Source: Candidatus Eisenbacteria bacterium
Lineage (GTDB): Bacteria; Desulfobacterota; Binatia; DP-6
NCBI GenBank assembly: GCA_035577985.1
Contig: DATJZY010000022.1
Coordinates: 1 to 64,000 of the forward strand
Length of the DNA: 64,000 nucleotides
Direction: 5' to 3'
Below are positions 17,426-25,722 of the stretch, piece after piece (position 1 is the first letter of the stretch; every line of letters starts with the position of its first letter). A program made the position numbers and the translations under genes. The notes under the pieces are model-generated. The model searched no databases and was not told the origin of the DNA. It saw only the letters and a list, made by a program, of their open reading frames with translations.

Positions 17426-18577
17426 CTACGATCCCAACCCGAGCCGCCGGGCGATGATGACCTTCATGATCTCGTTTGTTCCCGCATAGATCGACTGCAC
17501 GGCGGCGTCGGCGTAGTCGGTCGCGATGGGCGTCTCCATCATGAAGCCGTAGCCTCCGTGGAGCTGGACGCAGGCGCCCACCAGGCGCTTCTGGAGGTCG
17601 GTCGTCCACCATTTGGCCCCGCTCACCTCCATCACGATGTCCTCGCCCCGCACGTGGGCGGCGAGCAGCTTGTCGACGAAGGCCTGGCCGACTTCGACCT
17701 CCGTCCACAGCTCGGCGAGCGTGAACTGCGTGTTCTGGAACGCGGCAATCGGTTTCCCGAAGGCCTTGCGCTCCTTCACGTACGTCATCGTATCCTCGAG
17801 CGCGCGTCGGCACGACGCGATCGAGGTGATGCCGATGACCAGCCGCTCCTGCTGGAGCTTCTGCATCAGCATCTTGAAACCCTGCCCCTCCTTGCCGAGG
17901 AGGTTCGCCGCGGGCACGCGGCAATCCTCGAAGAAGAGCTCGCTCGTGTCCTGGCCGCGGAGGCCGAGCTTGTCGAGCTTCTTGCCGCGCACGAAGCCGG
18001 GCGAGCTCGCCTCGACGAGGAGCAGGCTCACGCCCGCATGTGCGGGCTTCGCCTGCGGGTTCGTCTTCGCGACGACGACGAAGAGGTCGCCGATCTGCCC
18101 GTTCGAGATGAACGTCTTGGCGCCGTTCAATACGTAATGATCGCCGTCGCGCCGCGCCGTCGTCTGGACGTTGGCGAGGTCCGATCCCGTGCCGGGCTCG
18201 GTCATCGCGATGCCGAGCAGGATGTCGCCGCTGATCGTGCCGGGGAGGTACGTCTTCTTCTGCTCCGGGCTGCCGTACTCCGTGATGTACGGCATCACGA
18301 TGTCGGAGTGGAGCGAGAGCATCATGCCGTGCGCCCGCACGCGCGCCATCTCCTCGTTCACGATCGCGGCGTACAGGAAGTCGGCGCCCGCGCCGCCGTA
18401 CTCGGTCGGCGCGCACACGCCGAGGAATCCCTCGGCTCCGGCGCGCTTCCACGTCTCGCGGTCGCTCGTGCCGCGCTGGTTCCAGCCCTCGACCTTGGGC
18501 GCCACCTCCTTTTCGACGAAGCGGCGCACCTGCTGGCGGAAGAGCTCGTGTTCCTCGCTGAAGAGATCCCGGCGCAT
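17426..18577 (-). CDS. Acyl-CoA dehydrogenase (long-chain type)
   Basis: A 383-residue FAD-dependent acyl-CoA dehydrogenase that would introduce the trans-2 double bond in beta-oxidation. The first signature is AMTEPGTGSDLANV; the FAD/substrate segments VLNGAKTFISNG and LHGGYGFMMETPI follow. The C-terminal YAGTNEIMK lacks the Glu used by short/medium-chain enzymes. Instead, Glu in QQERLVIG fits the helix-G catalytic base of the long-chain and isovaleryl branch. Electrons would go to ETF. The length is normal for the family. Confidence 0.94.
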   Translation of the reverse strand: MRRDLFSEEHELFRQQVRRFVEKEVAPKVEGWNQRGTSDRETWKRAGAEGFLGVCAPTEYGGAGADFLYAAIVNEEMARVRAHGMMLSLHSDIVMPYITEYGSPEQKKTYLPGTISGDILLGIAMTEPGTGSDLANVQTTARRDGDHYVLNGAKTFISNGQIGDLFVVVAKTNPQAKPAHAGVSLLLVEASSPGFVRGKKLDKLGLRGQDTSELFFEDCRVPAANLLGKEGQGFKMLMQKLQQERLVIGITSIASCRRALEDTMTYVKERKAFGKPIAAFQNTQFTLAELWTEVEVGQAFVDKLLAAHVRGEDIVMEVSGAKWWTTDLQKRLVGACVQLHGGYGFMMETPIATDYADAAVQSIYAGTNEIMKVIIARRLGLGS

Positions 18578-18662
18578 GGATCATGGGCGTATGCGGACGC
18601 CCCGTTCCACGCAACCGGCCGCGGGCGCCCGCCCGATGGGGGAGCGGACGCCCGCGTCGCGG

Positions 18663-20516
18663 TCAGCGGCCGAACAGCCGGAGCACGTCGAGGAGGTTGA
18701 TGCGGGCCCTCGCGCCCACGGCCGCCGGCGCGGGAAGGCCGAGCGTCAGGTCCACCACCGGGTTACCGGTCGCCGTCACGCAGAACGGGCCGGCGATGGT
18801 CGCCTGGAGGGTCAAGAGATTCGGACGAGTGCCGTCGGTCCGGATGCGGCGCGCGGCCGGGAGACCGAAGGCCCCCGCCACGCTCTGCCCGGGACAGAAC
18901 GCGCCGTTGGTGCCGGTGAGCGTCGTCGGCTCCGAGGAGAGCGAGATGTTCGATGCGAACGCCCCCAGGAACGCGGCGCCGTCGGGCGGACAGTCGACGC
19001 TGGTGCCGGCGCTGCTCGCCGAGCAGCGCTGTCCGTCGCGTGGCCCGCCGTTGCACCGCCCGGAGACGCAGGTGGGACACGTGGCGAGGTAGATGCGGTT
19101 CGAGAGCGCGCCGCGGACGTTGGTGGCGAACCCGAGGATGTCGATGTCGCCGCAGAAATCGTCGAGCGCGGTCGACACTGCGCAGGCGCTCACGCCGGGC
19201 AGCACGTTCGCGATCCCGAGCGGTGGCGCGAAGAAGCAGTTGGCGTCGAGCGCGCAGCTGCCGGGAACGCCGCTGCAGTCGGCGTCGGTCGTGCAGAGGC
19301 CGTGGCCGTCACGTCCCGGCCGACCGTCGATGCAGTGGCGGCCGGGTCCGGCGCCGCGCGTGCAGCTCGCGGGTCCGTCGCCGTCGCTCGGGCCGAAGAT
19401 CGCGCGCGTGCCGCGCAGCCCGACGATGCTGACGACGGTCTCGTTGCCCGACGGGATCGGCAGCCCGCCGACGGGCGCCGCGCCCGAGCCCGCGTACAGG
19501 CAGTTCGTGCCGAGCTGCGCGAGCGTGTGGTTCGAGCCGTCCGACACCGTGCCGACGAACGGCGACGACGCCGGCGGTACGAACCCGGGCCCGCCGCACG
19601 TGCTCGAGCCGCCGATCGTCTGCAGCGGCACGTTCAGGAGCGGCGGCAGGTGGAGGATGGGATCGGTGCACTGCACCGGCGGCAGCGTCGACGACGTCGT
19701 GCTGGTGCTGCTCGAGGTGGTGGTCGTCGACGACGTCGACGTGGTGGTGCTCGGCGGCCGTGCCGTCGTGCTCGTGCTGCCGCCGGTCGGACAGGCGCTC
19801 GCGTCGATGGCCGTGCAGTCGTTCACGCACTCGAGGAAGGCGCCCGCCGCGGACGAGCCGGGGCAGGTGACGCCGCCGAAGTCGTCGCCGGCGTCGCAGC
19901 CGTCGAATCCGCAATCGCAGACCTCGCCCGCCTCGCGCACGCCGTTGCCGCACACGGGACCCGGCGCGGTGGTGGGTGTGGCGCTCGTGGTGGTCGTGGT
20001 CGTCGGCGGCGGCAGGGTCGCCGGGCTCGTGCTGGTCGTCGTCGACGTCGTGGAGGTGGTCGACGTCGTCGTCCCCGAGCAGCCGCCGTTCGGATCGCAG
20101 GCCTCGCAGCAGCTCGCCACCTCGCTCACGCAGGCGGTGCCGCCCTTGGGCGCGCGGCACAGGATCGCGTCGCGCTTGATCGAGCACTTCTTGCGTCCGC
20201 TGAGGGTGGTGCGGCAGCACGCGACCGCGCCGGGCCGCCCGCAGGTCGACTGGGAGGCGCACTTGCGCAGCGTGGAGAGGCATCCGGAAGAGAGCCGGCC
20301 CTGGGCCACCGCCACCCCGGCGACGGCCATCGCACAGCGCAAGTACGTGTGCGGGGTCATCGCGCTCGCGCAGTCGCACTGCTGGGTGACGAGGGACTTC
20401 ACCTCGGCCAGCGCGGCGAGGTCTGCGCTCGAGGAGCACGACGACGATGCCGCCGACGGACGCGGGGCCAGGGCGAGCAGGGATGCGAGGAGCAGGCCGA
20501 GACGGGTCACATGCAT
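18663..20516 (-). CDS. Secreted Cys-rich, Thr-linker protein
   Basis: A 617-residue exported protein of unknown function. After a signal peptide (MHVTRLGLLLASLLALAPRP) come: a Cys-rich region at about 25-145 (CDCASAM, ACCRTTLSGRKKC, SCCEAC), a Thr/Ser linker, a short Cys-rich CGNGVREAGEVCDCG module, a second Thr/Ser linker, and a 330-residue C-terminal domain with paired cysteines. The C-terminal end lacks an obvious anchor. The N-terminal Cys module is, to my recollection, a repeated feature of Binatia genomes. The linkers suggest surface display or glycosylation. The promoter region is shared with the divergent AraC gene. Confidence 0.8.
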   Translation of the reverse strand: MHVTRLGLLLASLLALAPRPSAASSSCSSSADLAALAEVKSLVTQQCDCASAMTPHTYLRCAMAVAGVAVAQGRLSSGCLSTLRKCASQSTCGRPGAVACCRTTLSGRKKCSIKRDAILCRAPKGGTACVSEVASCCEACDPNGGCSGTTTSTTSTTSTTTSTSPATLPPPTTTTTTSATPTTAPGPVCGNGVREAGEVCDCGFDGCDAGDDFGGVTCPGSSAAGAFLECVNDCTAIDASACPTGGSTSTTARPPSTTTSTSSTTTTSSSTSTTSSTLPPVQCTDPILHLPPLLNVPLQTIGGSSTCGGPGFVPPASSPFVGTVSDGSNHTLAQLGTNCLYAGSGAAPVGGLPIPSGNETVVSIVGLRGTRAIFGPSDGDGPASCTRGAGPGRHCIDGRPGRDGHGLCTTDADCSGVPGSCALDANCFFAPPLGIANVLPGVSACAVSTALDDFCGDIDILGFATNVRGALSNRIYLATCPTCVSGRCNGGPRDGQRCSASSAGTSVDCPPDGAAFLGAFASNISLSSEPTTLTGTNGAFCPGQSVAGAFGLPAARRIRTDGTRPNLLTLQATIAGPFCVTATGNPVVDLTLGLPAPAAVGARARINLLDVLRLFGR

Positions 20517-20599
20517 CGTAGGGGTCCCTCCCGGCGGGTGTCCCTACGCCCCCATCCCCTCGATCCCTATAGCAGGCCGGCTCAAAGATTTGTTATTTT

Positions 20600-20618
20600 C
20601 GGACAACTGGGATGTCCG
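20600..20618. promoter_or_regulatory. Inverted repeat CGGACA-N7-TGTCCG over the AraC start
   Basis: A perfect 6-base inverted repeat spans the ATG at 20612. A second overlapping one, TGTCC-N5-GGACA, covers 20613-20627. The AT-rich stretch just upstream (TTTGTTATTTT) is the most AT-rich piece of this spacer and may be the -10 region. The site could serve autoregulation of the AraC-type gene. This rests on symmetry and position only. Confidence 0.35.
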
Positions 20619-21691
20619 CTCGGGACACATCGAGGGTTCGCGCTGTCCGCTCCGAACCCGTGATCGCGCCGCCGCCGGGGCCCACGGTCGCGCGCCTCAT
20701 CGTGCAGCAGATCGCCTTCGGGCTCGGCTTGCTCGGGGTGGATGGCGTCGCCGTGCTCCGCCGCTGCGACCTCGACGAGGCGGCGCTGAAGCGTCTGCCC
20801 GAACGCGTCCCGTTCGCGCTCGTCGTTCGTCTGTTCGCCGCGATGCACGCGGTGACGGGCGAGCAAGGCTTCGGCCTTCGCTTCGCCGCGCAGGTGCTTC
20901 CGGAAACCTGGGAGATGCTCGGCTACGTCGTGCGCAGCAGCGGCACGCTCGGCGACGCCCTCCTGCGCGCCGGGCGCTACCTGCGTCTCATCTCGGACGC
21001 CACCGAGCTCAGCCTGCACGTCGAGGGCAAGCGCGCGCTCCTTCTCTATCGCAACCCGTATCCCGAGCTGGCGCTACCCGAGATCACCGAGTTCGTCCTG
21101 GCCGTCATCGCGATCATCGGCCGGCACCTGAGCGGTCGCAACGTCGTCCCGCTCGAGGTCCGCTTCACGCACGCCGAGCCCGACGACACGACCCTGCACA
21201 CGCAGCTCTTCGGCGCGCCCGTACGCTTCCGCCGGCCGCACGACGGCCTCGTGCTGGACGAGGCGGTGCTGCACCTCCCGATCGGCAGCCACGATCCGCG
21301 CCTGTGCACGCTCCTCGAGCGTCAGGCCGAGCAGCTCCTGGCGCGGCTGCCCGAGCCACGGCGCTTCACGCGGGCCGTGCAGGATCTCCTCACGAGCGAG
21401 ATCGAATCGGGCAATTCCAGCGCCGATCGCGTCGCGGCGCACCTCGGACTCCATCCCAAGACGTTGCGCCGCCGCCTTCAGGCCGAAGGCACCAGCCACC
21501 GGCGCCTGCTCGAGAGCGTGCGCCGCGATCTCGCCGAGCGCTACCTCACCGTCTCCGACAAGACGGTGAGCGAGATGGCGTTCATGCTCGGATACGCGGA
21601 CCCGAGCGCGTTCCACAAGGCCTTCCGTCGCTGGACCGGCATTGCGCCGGACGTCTACCGTCGCCGTGCGCGCCTCGCCCCGGCTCGATGA
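20612..21691 (+). CDS. AraC-family transcriptional regulator
   Basis: A 359-residue regulator. The N-terminal 200 residues match the arabinose-binding-like domain of the OruR/ArgR/GliR group (LPERVPFALVVRLFAAMHAV, TWEMLGYVVRSSGTLGDALL). The C-terminal 100 residues carry the two helix-turn-helix motifs (VAAHLGLHPKTLRRRLQAEG; VSEMAFMLGYADPSAFHKAF). Members usually activate amino-acid or lipid catabolism on sensing a small effector. Its neighbour across the divergent promoter encodes a Cys-rich secreted protein, and downstream lies the protease gene on the other strand. No target is evident. Confidence 0.92.
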   Translation: MSARDTSRVRAVRSEPVIAPPPGPTVARLIVQQIAFGLGLLGVDGVAVLRRCDLDEAALKRLPERVPFALVVRLFAAMHAVTGEQGFGLRFAAQVLPETWEMLGYVVRSSGTLGDALLRAGRYLRLISDATELSLHVEGKRALLLYRNPYPELALPEITEFVLAVIAIIGRHLSGRNVVPLEVRFTHAEPDDTTLHTQLFGAPVRFRRPHDGLVLDEAVLHLPIGSHDPRLCTLLERQAEQLLARLPEPRRFTRAVQDLLTSEIESGNSSADRVAAHLGLHPKTLRRRLQAEGTSHRRLLESVRRDLAERYLTVSDKTVSEMAFMLGYADPSAFHKAFRRWTGIAPDVYRRRARLAPAR

Positions 21692-21765
21692 GATTTCGAG
21701 CCAAGACTACGTCGTGGCTCGAGGGGGGACGCGAGTGTGAGGCGACGGGGGTCCTGTCGCTCGTC

Positions 21766-23589
21766 CTACTGGAAGACCGTCGCGGTCATCTGGAACGGCA
21801 CGTTGCCGCCCGCGTAGGGATCGACCAGCACGTACCACGTGCCGCTCGCCGGCGACGGGATCTCGATGCCGTCGTACACGCCCACGTTGATGCTGCGCGC
21901 GTCGAACGCGCTCGTCGTCGGCGGCGCGCCCTGCCGGACGTAGAGGTCGACGTCGTTGAGACCGGCGTCGATGCCGTTGAGGGTGAAGCGCAGCGTCGCG
22001 GCGCCCGGAGGGACGGTGAGCGAGACCTCCCGCTGCGTCCCGACCTCGGAGAGCGCTCCGACCAGCGTATCGACCTCGAGCGCGTGCGCCGCGATCTCGC
22101 ACGCGGCGATCGCCGCCGTGGTCGCACTGCCGGCGCATCCGCCGCCGAACGTTCCCGCCGCGTCGAGGAGCTGCACCTGGGCGTCGCTGCAGCTGCCCTG
22201 GATCGCCGGCAGCACCTTGGCCGCGAGCTCGGCCTCCTTCGCCTGCGACGTCGTGTCCGGACAGGCGCCGACCTTCCCGGCGTCGAGGTAGCCCTGGCAC
22301 TTCGTGCCCAGCTTGAGGACGGCGAGACCGTACTTGCTCGCCGCTTTGCCGATCACGAGCTGACACGCGAAGAGTCCCGCGTTGCCGGGCGCAGCGGTGG
22401 GATCGGCGTATTCGGCGTCGACCATGGCGTCGGCGGCGGCGTCGCCGGCCGCGAGGATGCACGCCGAAAGGTCGTCGGCGTTCGCGGCACCCGTGCAGGG
22501 TCCCGCCGCGCCGATCGCGGGCACGACGCTCGCCGGACATCGCAGGCCCAAGCGCAGGGGATCGACCCTGGTCGCGGCGCGTGCGATCGCCGCGGCGGTG
22601 GACGCGTCGGGGCACGGCGTCGCGCTGCCGCGCTGCACGCGGTCGACACAGCGGCGCATCAGCTTGAGGCGCGTCTTCGTGTAGCTCTCGTACCGCTTGC
22701 GAACCTCCGTCCGACAGCGCTGCGCGTCGGTGCCGAGGCTCCCGAACTGCAGCGTCGTGACGCTCGTCGCCGGATCGCCCACCTGCGAGATCGTGCCGCA
22801 CGAGGCGGGGCCCAGGTCCCCGCCCGCGATCGACTGGATGAAGGCCGCGTTCTGGAAGACGTTCGAGTCGAACGAGAGATCGGTCGGGCGGCAGTCGGCC
22901 GACGATCCACCGGACGTCACGCCGGCGAGAACCTCGCCGCCGCCGAAGTCGACGAAGAGGGGGCCGCCCGAATCGCCCGAGCACGTGTCCGAGTCGGTGC
23001 CGGGCGACCCGATCGGATGATCGTACGTCCAGCAGACGTGCGCCGGCTCCGGCACGCCGGAGCACGCGGCGAGCGTGACCGCGCCCTGACGCAGGAGCCC
23101 GAAGTCGTCGTTCGCACCGTCGGTGATGCCGTATCCGGCGATCGTCGCCGTCGTGCCTGCGCTCGGATTGGCGGTCGTGTTGATCGGCGTCGGCCGGATC
23201 CCGGTGACGGGTTGCGTGAGCGTCAGCACCGCCACGTCGCCGGCGACCGAGAATGCATAGGCGGGATTCACGTCGGCGGCGCTCACGGCGAGGATTCCGG
23301 CGTGCTGCAGATACACGCGCAGGCTCGCGGTGGACGGCGTGCCGCACGACGCGAAGTCGTCGCCGGCGCAGACACAGTGCGCCGCCGTCACCACGTGCTG
23401 ACAGCCGACGAGCGTCGCGGAGCAGAAGCCGGCGTGGAAGGTGTTGGGGTACGCCTGGAGGAGGACGCCGGTGGTCGGTCGCGCCTGGGTGGGCACACCA
23501 TTCACGATGCGCGGCCGCAGCGTCCCGGACGCGACGACGTCCGTCACGACGAGCAGGCCCAACAAGGCCCCGGCGATCGCGCGACGCAT
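21766..23589 (-). CDS. Secreted trypsin-like serine protease with Cys-rich insert and C-terminal PPC-like domain
   Basis: A 607-residue exported protease. The ATG at 23589 starts a signal peptide; an ATG seven codons earlier is an alternative. The chymotrypsin fold begins at RIVNG (27-31) and has the triad His 71 (TAAHC), Asp 118 (GDVAVLTL) and Ser 207 (GDSGGPLF). From about 265 to 500 follows a helical Cys-rich region with pairs such as RRCVDRVQRGSATPCPD and LGTKCQGYLDAGKVGACPD. The last 100 residues (DLYVRQGAPP, SGTWYVLVDPYAG) form a pre-peptidase C-terminal type beta-sandwich. The middle region is a module I have seen only in Binatia-like genomes. Confidence 0.92.
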   Translation of the reverse strand: MRRAIAGALLGLLVVTDVVASGTLRPRIVNGVPTQARPTTGVLLQAYPNTFHAGFCSATLVGCQHVVTAAHCVCAGDDFASCGTPSTASLRVYLQHAGILAVSAADVNPAYAFSVAGDVAVLTLTQPVTGIRPTPINTTANPSAGTTATIAGYGITDGANDDFGLLRQGAVTLAACSGVPEPAHVCWTYDHPIGSPGTDSDTCSGDSGGPLFVDFGGGEVLAGVTSGGSSADCRPTDLSFDSNVFQNAAFIQSIAGGDLGPASCGTISQVGDPATSVTTLQFGSLGTDAQRCRTEVRKRYESYTKTRLKLMRRCVDRVQRGSATPCPDASTAAAIARAATRVDPLRLGLRCPASVVPAIGAAGPCTGAANADDLSACILAAGDAAADAMVDAEYADPTAAPGNAGLFACQLVIGKAASKYGLAVLKLGTKCQGYLDAGKVGACPDTTSQAKEAELAAKVLPAIQGSCSDAQVQLLDAAGTFGGGCAGSATTAAIAACEIAAHALEVDTLVGALSEVGTQREVSLTVPPGAATLRFTLNGIDAGLNDVDLYVRQGAPPTTSAFDARSINVGVYDGIEIPSPASGTWYVLVDPYAGGNVPFQMTATVFQ

Positions 23590-23636
23590 GACGCATGGGT
23601 ATACGCGCATTGGGGGCACCCTGGCCAGGATCTTTC

Positions 23637-24329
23637 TCACCTGCCCACGAGCGCGGGCAGAACCGCGGCGTCGGTCAGGTCCGCGAAGGCCCAGGTGGCA
23701 CCACCCGCGAGCAGCTCCGCGCCGGCGGCACCTCCGGTTTCGACCGTGAGTGCCTCGGCGCCGATCGCCCGCGCCGCAGCGACGTCGCGCAGCGTGTCGC
23801 CGATGACGACCACACGGCATTCGCCGGGGCGTGCGCCCAGGTGCGCGGCGCCACGCTCGGCGGCGAGACGAATGATCGTCGCGCGATCCTCGTGGTCGCA
23901 GCCGTAGCCGCCGAAGGCGAAGTGGCGGTCGATGCCCGCATGCCCGAGCTTGATGCGCGCACCTTCGCGCAGGTTTCCGGTGCCGAGCCCGACCGCGACG
24001 CCGTCGCGCGCGTCGAGCGCCAACAGGAGCTCGCGCACGCCGGGCAGCACGCGAAAGCCCTGCGAGTGCGGCATCTCGGCCGCGAGCGCCACGAGGTAGG
24101 CGGCGCAGAGCCCGTCGATGGTGGCCTCATCGGCGGGCAGGCCGGCCCGCTCGAGCCCGCCGCGGATGATCGCGCGATCGGTCATGCCGTGGAAGCGCAC
24201 GTCGTCGAACGTCTCGCCGCGCCGGAAGCGGTCGCCGAACACGCGCGCGATCGCGCGCCGGCCGGCGCCTCCCGCGTGCAAGAGCGTGCCGTCGATGTCG
24301 AAGAGGAGGATCGTCGGGCGGGCGCTCAG
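23637..24329 (-). CDS. HAD-superfamily phosphatase, probable CTG start
   Basis: A HAD hydrolase of about 230 residues, resembling phosphoglycolate-phosphatase-like enzymes. Motif I is ILLFDIDGTLLHAG, with a helical cap (GMTDRAIIRGGLERAG); motif II is GLGTGN, and motif IV is VVVIGDTLRDVAAARAIGAE. No ATG, GTG or TTG precedes motif I after the stop of the acyl-CoA dehydrogenase gene. The best start is CTG at 24329, overlapping that stop as CTGA, which mirrors the ATGA couplings elsewhere. Translational coupling would help such a weak start. The substrate is unknown. Confidence 0.85.
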   Translation of the reverse strand: MSARPTILLFDIDGTLLHAGGAGRRAIARVFGDRFRRGETFDDVRFHGMTDRAIIRGGLERAGLPADEATIDGLCAAYLVALAAEMPHSQGFRVLPGVRELLLALDARDGVAVGLGTGNLREGARIKLGHAGIDRHFAFGGYGCDHEDRATIIRLAAERGAAHLGARPGECRVVVIGDTLRDVAAARAIGAEALTVETGGAAGAELLAGGATWAFADLTDAAVLPALVGR

Positions 24330-25468
24330 ATGCCGAGCTCCCGCGCGATCAGCGTCAGCTGGATCTCGCTCGTGCCCTCGGTGATCGTCATGAGCCGCGC
24401 ATCGCGGAAGAAGCGCTCGACCGGGAACTCGGTGATGTAGCCGTAGCCGCCGTGGATCTGGAGCGCCTCCCACGTGACGTGCTGCGCCGCCTCGGACGCG
24501 AAGAGCTTGGCGATCGCCGCCTCCTTCATGCAGGGCACGCCCTCGTCGAAGAGCCAGGCGGCGCGCCACACCATGGTGCGCGCGGTCTCGACCTCCATGG
24601 CCATGCGCGCCAGCTTGAACTTGATGGCCTGGAACTTCCCGATGCGCTGCCCGAACTGCTCGCGCTCGCCGGCGTACTGGAGCGCCACCTCGAGCGCCGC
24701 CTGCGACACGCCGACCGAGCGCGCCGCGTGCGTGATACGGCCGCCCTCGAGCGTCGAGGTGACCTGCTTGAAGCCGCCCTCGACGCCACCCAGCAGGCAC
24801 GAGGCCGGCACCCGCATGTTCTCGAACGCCAGCACCGCCGTCTCGGAGGTGTGATGGCCGAGCTTGCGGAGCTTCTTCGACACGACGTAGCCCGGCGTCG
24901 CGGTGTCGACGATGAACATGCTGATGCCGTCGCCGCGCCGCGTGCGATCGGTGTAGGCGGCCAGCATGCAGTAGTCGGCGATCGTGCCGTTGGTGATGAA
25001 GATCTTCGAGCCGTTGATGACGTACTCGTCGCCCTCACGCACCGCCGTCGTGCGGATGGCTGCCGCGTCCGAGCCCGCATTCGGCTCGGAGAGCCCGAAG
25101 CATCCGAGCTTCTCGCCCGTGAGGGCCGGCCGGAGGTACTGCTGCTTCTGCGCCTCGGTGCCGAACTTGATGAGCGGGATCGTCGCGAGCCCGACGTGCC
25201 CCAGGAGGGCCGCCGCGAAGCCGCAGTTGACGCGCCCGATCTCCTCGATGAGCAGGCAGCGCATCACCATGTCGCCGCCGCTGCCGCCGTAGGTCTCCGG
25301 GATGCCGACGCCGAGGTAGCCGAGGCGCCCCAGCTCCCGGAACAGATCGACGGGGAACGTCTCGGTCGCCTCGAGCTCCTCCACGCGCGGCGCGAGGGCG
25401 CGCGTCGACCAGTCGCGCACCGCGAGACGGAACGCCTCCTGCTCCTCGTTCAGGGTGAAGCCCAGCAT
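24326..25468 (-). CDS. Acyl-CoA dehydrogenase
   Basis: A 380-residue flavoenzyme. Signatures include GLSEPNAGSDAAAIRTTA, VINGSKIFITNG, the FAD-binding segment LQIHGGYGYITEFPVERFFR, and the C-terminal ITEGTSEIQ, whose Glu is the catalytic base of the short/medium-chain and glutaryl branch. This differs from the enzyme at 17.4 kb, so the two probably act on different chain lengths. Its stop overlaps the start of the HAD phosphatase gene. A long palindrome lies in front of the start. Confidence 0.94.
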   Translation of the reverse strand: MLGFTLNEEQEAFRLAVRDWSTRALAPRVEELEATETFPVDLFRELGRLGYLGVGIPETYGGSGGDMVMRCLLIEEIGRVNCGFAAALLGHVGLATIPLIKFGTEAQKQQYLRPALTGEKLGCFGLSEPNAGSDAAAIRTTAVREGDEYVINGSKIFITNGTIADYCMLAAYTDRTRRGDGISMFIVDTATPGYVVSKKLRKLGHHTSETAVLAFENMRVPASCLLGGVEGGFKQVTSTLEGGRITHAARSVGVSQAALEVALQYAGEREQFGQRIGKFQAIKFKLARMAMEVETARTMVWRAAWLFDEGVPCMKEAAIAKLFASEAAQHVTWEALQIHGGYGYITEFPVERFFRDARLMTITEGTSEIQLTLIARELGI

Positions 25469-25508
25469 GTCGCCCCTCCGAGCGCGGGACTGTAGCAGCG
25501 CGGTCGGG

Positions 25509-25706
25509 GGCGGTGCACGGGGCCTGGCGAGGCGGGGACGGCGGGGCGGCGGGGCGAGGTCGGAGCGAGCCCGCAGGGCCCTGCGCGCGCAACGGTTTGC
25601 GGTTCTGTCGCCGCGGCCTACGAGGCGCGCGTGGCCCGAGGACCGCGAGCGAAGACCTCGCCCCGCCGCCCCGCCGTCCCCGCCTCGCCAGGCCCCGTGC
25701 ACCGCC
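25509..25706. repeat. Perfect 53-base inverted repeat with a 92-base centre
   Basis: The left arm 25509-25561 and the right arm 25654-25706 are exact reverse complements over 53 bases, beginning GGCGGTGCACGGGGCCTGGC. The 92-base centre has weaker symmetry of its own and contains the segment shared with window bases 16-64. The element fills the gap between the acyl-CoA dehydrogenase start and the DevA-like stop. It has no gene, no T-run and no flanking direct repeats that I can see. It may be a non-autonomous mobile repeat or a transcription barrier. Confidence 0.9.
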
Positions 25707-25722
25707 CGATCGCTCGGGGTCG

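Noticed and set aside
19093-23907. Open frame of 1604 codons on the plus strand
   Set aside because: It runs antisense across three well-supported genes, has Arg/Ala/Gly-rich sequence and no domain. It is a high-GC shadow.
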